Source: Erodium maritimum (taxonomy: Eukaryota; Streptophyta; Magnoliopsida; Geraniales; Geraniaceae). Taken from it: a DNA stretch of 64,000 nt. Positions 57,637 to 64,000 of this stretch are shown one piece after another. Positions within the stretch are counted from its first letter, which is position 1, and each line of letters opens with the position of its first letter. A program made the position numbers and the translations under genes. Below the pieces are notes generated by a model. It ran no database searches, was not told where the DNA came from, and saw only the letters and a program-made list of their open reading frames with translations. The stretch lies in NCBI GenBank assembly GCA_963921825.1, contig OY997596.1, positions 16,807,001 through 16,871,000 on the forward strand, written 5' to 3'.

Positions 57637-59830
57637 TGTCACGCCCCAAATTCGGTAGGACCGAACCCGGAACGCGAACGGTGAAAAAATAAAACAATTT
57701 TCAAACATTTTAATAAACTTCTTTAAATCAACACTTAAGTTAAACAAAAACAATAATTTTACAGCGGAAACCACGTTCAAAAATATGTACAAACGAGCTA
57801 AAAGGTACGTCACTAATTACCCAGAGACCCGGACTTCCGCTCCCAGCTCTTCAAGCTTCGAGGGCTCTCCTAGTCCGTCTCACGACCAGTACCTGCACGA
57901 AAAGTAGCAGGGGGTGAGCATTTCGCTCACCGCCACGGATACCGGGTTGACCACGACATACCAGCAGAAATGACGGGAACCCGACAATAACAACCCCGTG
58001 GACTACTACCCCAAAAACCCCGGACACGTAATGTCGACCCGACCCAGCAGTTACGACCTCAATCAAATACGCAAATAATAACCACGCAACACCCAAGATC
58101 ACAAAGGATCGCACACCAGCCACTCAGTTGCCGGTTGCTAACCGGCTGGGCTTGAGCCTGCCCCACACAACTTTCCCCGACACGCAGTCGGGCCAGGCGG
58201 TCGACCTATTCGTGACATATACAGCAATACTTTTCCCATAGCTAGTCGGAAGGGGATCCGCCCTTCATCGCATAAAACTGCCCACTTTACTGATGGTTAG
58301 TCGGAAGGCTAGCCAACCCTTACGCGCGCGACCCCGTGGCACCCCTTTGTTGTCAGGCGGGCCCCAACCTCCATGCAATCACAGTCATCACACAAGGTTC
58401 AACAAATAGCGACAATAATATAACGACTAACTACCCCTCAACAAGTCAGTCAACAACCCTACAGGTTTAACACCCCACATGCACACATGGCCACCCATGA
58501 AACACAACCAATAACATACGGGTTCAACACCCCAAAGGCACACATGGCCACCCACGAAACACCACCAATAACATACGGGTTCAACACCCCAAAGGCACAC
58601 ATAGCCACAATCATAAACACAACTAAGTGCCCACATGCATTTCTACTAATAACTTTCCCTAGTCAAGGCCGATATCCGGCTACTTTTCCCTACCTCGTAA
58701 CGCTTTCCAAATATCCACGCTCAAGCTCCGGTGCGCTCTCAATCGCCCGCTTAGCTTCCTCTTTCCGCGGTCGGCGGCACGATCTAACAAGATCACAAAT
58801 TAAAAAACTTTTTAAGTTTGCAGGCAAAGCTGAATTTTAATGAACTTAACGGTCAAACGCAACCCCGACAATGCCGATCACTCCCAAACTTCCCGACTAC
58901 TCGACATTGTCAACAAAGGGTCCGGAAAAGCCCGATTCGCCCGGCTCGGCGAATCTGCCCGGGATCGGTAAACGCCCTTCCGGGGCTCTGAAAATTCCCG
59001 TTTTCGTTTCTACAACCTTAAAATAATTCGCATGTTCCAACGCAATCGACGGAACCAAATTCCGACGTCCGAGCGATTTAATTCGCGTTTAAAGTTTCTA
59101 AACCCGATAATTCCAATTTTCCCAATTTAATTTCATAATTTTATACGGGTTTAAATTATCGACTCGGGGATCATCCAAGACCACCCGAACACGAAAAATC
59201 CAAGGCCCGGGAAAGTGAGCCCCACACAGCCACAATGGAAAACGTTCCTTTTCGCCCCAAAACGTTCCTAACGAACCCCAAAACTCAACCATTCATCTTT
59301 AAACCAATTTTAAACAAAACCCAACCTTAATCAAACCGTTTAAACTCAAACCCTAAAATTCAAACGTACCAAAACGAGAAAAGAATGGGTTCTCAGCGTA
59401 GGGAATGACGAGGGGAGTTCGAATCCGCATTCGTTGAGTCGATCGGTCGGTCGGATCGTCGGGAAATCACCAAAACCCTAACCTTTTCCTCTTTTTTCTC
59501 TCTTCCTCCTTCTCTCTTCTTTCTCTCTACAAGGAAACGGCCCAACTAAGACCGCTGTAACGACGGATAAGCTTTTTGGATCCAAATCGGGCCTCTAACG
59601 GACCAAAACGTCACTCGATTGACTTTTTCGGTAAAAAGTCAACTTTTCCCGAATTGGTCAAAAGTTGCCCTTAGTCACCCAGAACTCACTTTGGTCGATA
59701 TCGGGGTCCACTTAAGTCCGATATGACCCTCGGGGTCAATTTTAGGTTCATTCAAGTGTCTGTCCCAAAAATTTAAGTTTTTCTGTTTTTCCACCGATTT
59801 GACCGGCGTTGACCGGGAGCGGTTCTTACA
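57637..59830 (-). mobile_element. Solo LTR D (gypsy)
   Basis: 2194 bp from TGTCACGCCCCAAATTCGG to GGGAGCGGTTCTTACA, perfect TSD AGGGA (57632-57636 and 59831-59835), inserted in the 3' tail of array unit 22. Same family as 1-2030, with an internal deletion of ~215 bp near 59526. The interval contains no gene. Confidence 0.93.
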
Positions 59831-60199
59831 AGGGAAGTTAGTGGGAACATGCAAAACCACATCGTCCACATCTTCTTCATCTCCGAAGTAGTCATCGTCC
59901 TCCTCCACATCCAACCCCATCTCGTCTTCATCTGAGGGAGTGACCTCACTCTTTCTTTTACGGCTCGTGGTTGGCTCCTTGTTCACGATCTCCTCAGGAA
60001 TTTCATGGGGATCGTCCTCCTCATCAGCGAAAGGAACCATATTAAAAACGGACTAAACATCAGACTCATTACCAGAATCCGACGAGCTTAAGTTGGATGG
60101 AGTGAGTTTGGTAGCGTCTGATGCGGTGTCATCAGACGTTGGGATTTCTTCAAAAGGGTTTGGTCAATTATCATATGAAAATGGTTTGGATACCTTCAT
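59831..60199 (-). pseudogene. Array unit 22 (tail split by LTR D)
   Basis: ATG present, TGA at about codon 12 and TAG at the diagnostic codon. The MVPF frame keeps SRKRKSE and DVEEDDDYFGDEEDVDD, then would read into LTR D. The 3' tail is at about 57573-57636. Confidence 0.7.
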
Positions 60200-60374
60200 G
60201 GTTCGAAATTTTGTGGATTTTCTGAATAAAAAAAGAAGAATATGGAAAGACTTTGTGTAGAGGTTGAAGAGTTGTGATGGAAGAGTGGTAGGAAGAGTAA
60301 TATAGAGAGTTGTGCGTGAATTTACTTAGATTTGACTTGCTAGGATATATAGATTAGCCTAAATGCATTTTAAG

Positions 60375-60570
60375 TTATGATTTAAAAAGATTTAATAAAA
60401 AAAAATTTAAGTTTTTCTGTTTTTCCACCGATTTGACCGGCGTTGACCGGGAGCGGTTCTTACAAGGAAAGTTAGTGGGAACATGCAAAACCACATCGTC
60501 CACATCTTCTTCATCTCCGAAGTAGTCATCGTCCTCCTCCACATCCGACCCCATCTCGTCTTCATCTGAG
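60375..60570 (-). repeat. Array unit 23, chimeric and interrupted
   Basis: A 3' tail (to ~60400) is joined to a 64-bp copy of the LTR D end (60401-60464) and then to array sequence AAGGAAAGTTAGTGGGAAC. The unit is cut at 60570 by copia-2. Confidence 0.8.
60401..60464 (-). repeat. 64-bp duplicated end of LTR D
   Basis: AATTTAAGTTTTTCTGTTTT through GGTTCTTACA, matching 59767-59830 at an offset of 634 bp, with no TSD of its own. Confidence 0.93.
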
Positions 60571-62256
60571 TGTTGGGTCTCGAGGTAGGGTTGGATGAAC
60601 CAACTCGCAGCGGAAAATCAAGGAAAACCAAGAGACGATTAAAACCATGAAACAACTAACAAAAAATGGATTCACAAGAGAAAAATTCAGCACTAGTTCT
60701 TACCAAAACAAGAACACCGGGTAACGAATGATTGGCTTGAGTCTCCAAGACGCCTACGTATCCACATGGGAATCAAAGCCACGTAGTTCTTCTCTTTGAG
60801 GACTCAAGAACACAAAAATGGAGGAGGAAACTAGCCAAACCCGAAATGGCCATGGAAGAGGGAGAGAAAATGTGTTTCCTATTCTTGTCTTGTGTTTGTT
60901 ATGTTGAAAAAAGATGACTTAAACATAACAAAACCCATACTTGTCCAACTAAAGGCATGGGACAAGTATGGTGTCAAGTAAGGTGTAAATAGGACAAAGT
61001 ATGGCAAGACAAGATTGGGTTAGGTGGTGAATCACCAACACCTTAATCCTTGTCTTGCTTACTTAGTACTAATTAATCAAGACTTGATTAATTAGTTCCA
61101 TGGGCCTTGGTTGCATGGGCCTTTCATGGGCCTCTTGGAACATGGCCCGTGGCCATTTCCAACGAGGTCCCGTGATTCGCTCATCGCCTCCATGCCTTCC
61201 ATACCGGAAATGTCCAACATTATCCGACGCGATCAATCCCAAGACTCCAAGCCTTGTCTCGATCCGTAAAGTCCTATTCACTTACGGGCACATGACCCAA
61301 AACCCAGTTTTGGTCATGTCCCGAGACAACTCCCTTTTGGCCATTCTCCATAAATGTGTCAATGAGTTTCATCCTCCGGTGTGACCCTTAGGTTTATGCA
61401 TGTCAATAGATCAACGTAAAATCCCATTTTACTTGATCCTATTTAAGTGGCAACTAACGAGACTTTAGTATTGCCTGACACTACATAACGAATCGACCCT
61501 GTCGATTCTAACCTTTCCGTCGTCCCTGTCATTATCCTTTTATCTCCGATATCCTGATTGAGATAAGGCATAGAGCCGTCATCCTTATTATTCTCAATCA
61601 CCGTTCCTTGATATGTGAGATGACTGAAGAAATGATACCCAGTATCATGTGCATGGCCATGCTATTCTTCCAGTCACTCTCGATCAAGTGGCCGAGAACC
61701 GATATCTTTCCCATACCTTAGTATGAGGGATAAATCCCTTAGCCGTCTTTCGTGTCACTCATGTAGCCCGTCCCCAAGCCAATCCTGGCCGTTATGGAAG
61801 CCCTGTTACGGACAACGTTAGGCTCAGGTCAAACTCAGTTGTTGACTACATAGCGATCACAAAGACTCCTTGGTCTAAGGATACATGACAAGCTACAACA
61901 CTGAATATGTTCATGACTTAATCTATGGCACATATTCAGGGCGGGTCGTCCAATATCATGTCCCACATGATATCTATGATCAGACTCCGGAATCCCATTC
62001 CAATGACTAACAGAACGTAAGCCATAAAGAGCCATCTTTCATACTAGTCGCTTCTAGTGAAGCTTTGTTGACTAGGGACCCATCGAGTGTGATCTATCTC
62101 GATCTATGGTTCTATTCGCATGGTGGGCATAGATCAGAGCACACATCGATATATTACTCCAACACATAAGTAATATAAAGCCGCTTTAATTTTATTGCTA
62201 ACGATGATATATACATTTGGACATTTAGGATTGAACTACGGGCACTAAGACTAACA
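60571..62256 (-). repeat. 3' LTR of copia-2
   Basis: 1686 bp; 2 bp shorter than the copia-1 LTR (GGTTGGATGAACC for GGTTGGAGATGAACC). Confidence 0.95.
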
Positions 62257-62275
62257 ATCTCCCACTTGCCCTAGT
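62257..62275 (-). other. Polypurine tract of copia-2
   Basis: GGGCAAGTGGGAGAT in element sense next to the LTR end at 62256. Confidence 0.9.
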
Positions 62276-62843
62276 TCCAATCTAAACTCCAATATGTCCC
62301 CATCGACTTTACATGTCTAACATGTTCAGGCAGTGACACTGCCTTAGTCAAAGGGTTGGCTATGTTATCATCTGTTGCAATATCGGTTATCTTCACTTCA
62401 CCTCAGTTCAGTATTTATCTGATGAGGTGGATACGCCGCAGTACATGTTTGGATTTGTTATGCGATCTAGGCTTTTAGCTTGCGCAATGGCCCTTGTGTT
62501 GTCGCAAAATGGATTCACCGGACTGGATGGGTTTTTAATTACACCCAGTCCTGCGATGAATTTCCAAATCCACATAGCCTCCTTAGCTGCCTCTGCAGCA
62601 TCCATGTACTTGGCCTCTGTCGTAGATTCGGCAATGGTATCTTGCTTTACGCTTTCCCAGCTAAAGCTCTTCCATTCAGCGTAAACACATATCCTGATTG
62701 ACTTCTAAAGTCATCTGGATTTGTCTTGGAAAACTAGCGTCTACTCATCCTTCGACGACTAGTTCAGCATCATCTTTCCCCCGGGTTAGAATGATGTCTA
62801 CTGGTACAACATAAGGCTTACGAGACGTCTGGTCTCATACATG
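62276..62843 (-). pseudogene. copia-2 RNase H remnant
   Basis: DAAEAAKEAMWIWKFIAGLG and CDNTRAIAQAKSL (62408-62605), with the same missing segments as copia-1. Confidence 0.8.
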
Positions 62844-63425
62844 TCATGGCATATATGATCGATCCTGCCCCCAGGCGCATAGGATTCTCATCATCCTTTT
62901 CAGCTCATCAGGTGTCTTAGGACACTGAGTCTTGCTGAGATGAATGCCATGACTAGTGGGTAAAAGTCCTTTCTTTGAATCGAGCATTAAGAACCTACTC
63001 AATGCCTTGTTCACATAGGTTCCCTGACTTAAATCCAAGACCCTCTTGGTGCGATCTCTACATATCTTAATCCTTAAGATATAAGAAGCATCGCCTAAGT
63101 CCTTTATTGAAAAACACTTCCTCAACCAAGCTTTAGTCTCGTGCAAGGTTGGGATGTCGTTTTCAATGAGAACCAGAAAGGTAATATTGCTCCCACTAGC
63201 CTTCTTATAAACGCAAGATTCATCCTCGTTCTTGATTAAGCCAAATCCAATTACAGCTTCATCAAAACGAAGGATCCAACTCCGAGAAGTTCGTTTCAAT
63301 CCATAAATGGATTTCAACAACTTATAAATCTTTCCTTTATTCTTCGGATCGTCAAAACCTTTGGGTCGAGACATACAAACGTACTCAGTCAAATTTCCAT
63401 TTAGGAAAGCGGTTTTGACATCCAC
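62844..63425 (-). pseudogene. copia-2 reverse transcriptase, catalytic box deleted
   Basis: Same 193-codon frame as in copia-1 with a handful of substitutions (for example DEAVIGF for DEVVIGF). It reads FLVLIENDIPTL with YVDD missing at the identical position (63167/63168) and ends with the same frameshift after RMMRIL. Confidence 0.9.
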
Positions 63426-64000
63426 TTGCCATATCTCGTAATTATGATACGCAGTTATGTCAAGAAGAATTTGGATCGATTTTGACCATAGCCACTAAGG
63501 AGAAGGTTTCCTCATAGTCAATCCATTGGATCTGCCTATAACCTTTCGCCACCAGTTGAGCTTTGTAGGTCAGAGGGTTGCCGTCCATGTCCATCTTCAC
63601 CTTGAAGATCCATTTGCATCCTATGGTCCTCACACCATTGATGGGATCAACCGGTTCCCAGACTCGGTTGTCCGACATGGATTGCATTTCCTCCCTCATG
63701 GCTCCCAGCCATAACTCAGAGTTGGGCCCATACACGACTTCCTGAAAGGTGGCTGGATCATCGTGATCCACCATGACTTCATTGTCACCTCCGGATACCA
63801 TATCTTGGAGGTGGAAGATTGATCCTTTCAAATCGCCTTGGACCTTCCGGAATTGTAACAGGAATTGGTTCTTACTCTACGACAATCTCTGGCTCCTTTC
63901 TACTGGGTTGCCAATTGGTTTAGACAGATCTGTACCATCCTGAATTTCTTCGAGATGCACAGTCCTCCCAATGACGTCTTTGGAAACAAAACTTCTTTTC
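63426..64000 (-). pseudogene. copia-2 RT N-terminal part and linker
   Basis: The frame 63460-63831 covers ELWLGAMREEMQSM, KWIFKVKMDMDG, AKGYRQIQWIDYEETFSLVAMVK and then shifts at the extra A shared with copia-1 (KIDPNSS-stop). From ~63832 to the window edge decayed integrase-C/linker sequence follows. Confidence 0.85.

Larger units (their letters stand above)
6650..60570 (-). repeat. 604-bp gene-like tandem array (whole array)
   Basis: About 23 head-to-tail units, all with coding sense on the minus strand. Start-codon positions step by 600-607 bp (559 and ~550 in two units with internal deletions): 7246, 21188, 21791, 22341, 22946, 26169, 26773, 27378, 27979, 28579, 51404, 52005, 52612, 53216, 53818, 54423, 54982, 55584, 56189, 56794, 57399, 60199. 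Removing each inserted retroelement plus one TSD restores the period (598 bp across F, ~603 across the B nest, ~601 across D), so this was once one uninterrupted array. Each unit holds a TATA-like box, a leader and a small frame. The left edge, near 6650, falls in a unit leader; the right edge is beyond the copia insertion at 60571. Confidence 0.92.
60571..64000 (-). mobile_element. Second copia element (copia-2), running off the window
   Basis: 3' LTR 60571-62256, PPT, then RNase H, RT and part of the integrase-RT linker in minus sense; the 5' half is outside. CTGAG (60566-60570) should recur as the right TSD. It is inserted in array unit 23. It is nearly identical to copia-1 and shares its deletion of YVDD and two frameshifts, but lacks copia-1's private 7-bp deletion. 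Confidence 0.93.

Overview
This window is nuclear DNA from a flowering plant. The evidence is Ty3/gypsy chromovirus elements of the Tekay/Del type with ~3.2 kb LTRs, Ty1/copia elements with ~1.69 kb LTRs (Angela-like by LTR size and PPT; tentative), iMet-tRNA primer binding sites, and clean 5-bp target-site duplications (TSDs). No intact single-copy gene was found, and the composition fits repeat-rich heterochromatin. The species cannot be told from the sequence.

Layout. Bases 1-2030 are the end of a minus-strand gypsy LTR inserted in a decayed copia element (2031-2574). Next come an AT-rich spacer, a solo copia LTR (3028-4715, TSD TATAG), a probable FAR1-like C-terminal gene fragment (5172-5471), and an AT-rich block with a ~190-bp tandem repeat (to ~6650).

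From ~6650 to ~60570 the backbone is one tandem array with a period of ~604 bp. Each unit carries, on the minus strand, a TATA-like box, a pyrimidine-rich leader and a coding frame of about 140 codons. The frame is Ser/Asp-rich at its N-terminus, then acidic, then has a basic RKRKR patch, then a second acidic block. I count 22 start-bearing units plus partial ends, and I recognise no family. Every unit I read has at least one in-frame lesion, most often TGA at one shared codon.

The array is split by retroelements, and unit phase is kept when they are removed. Element F (7491-20829, TSD AGTGG/AGTGT) is a defective Tekay element holding a solo copia LTR (TSD GTTGC) and a Tat/Athila-like solo LTR. 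E (23152-~25660) is a truncated gypsy LTR. The 28961-51177 block is a nest: solo LTR B (TSD GGCTC) holds solo LTR A (TSD AACAT), which holds a whole copia element (29706-38142, TSD ACAAG) and the gypsy element C (38959-46326, TSD CCCCC). D (57637-59830, TSD AGGGA) is another solo LTR. A second copia element starts at 60571 and runs off the window.

The observations I rate highest are the unrecognised gene-like 604-bp array, evidence that it kept expanding after an LTR inserted, two gypsy insertions 7 bp apart in unit coordinates, and two copia copies that share inactivating lesions, including loss of the reverse-transcriptase YVDD box, although one has LTRs that look identical. The last point suggests mobilisation in trans.
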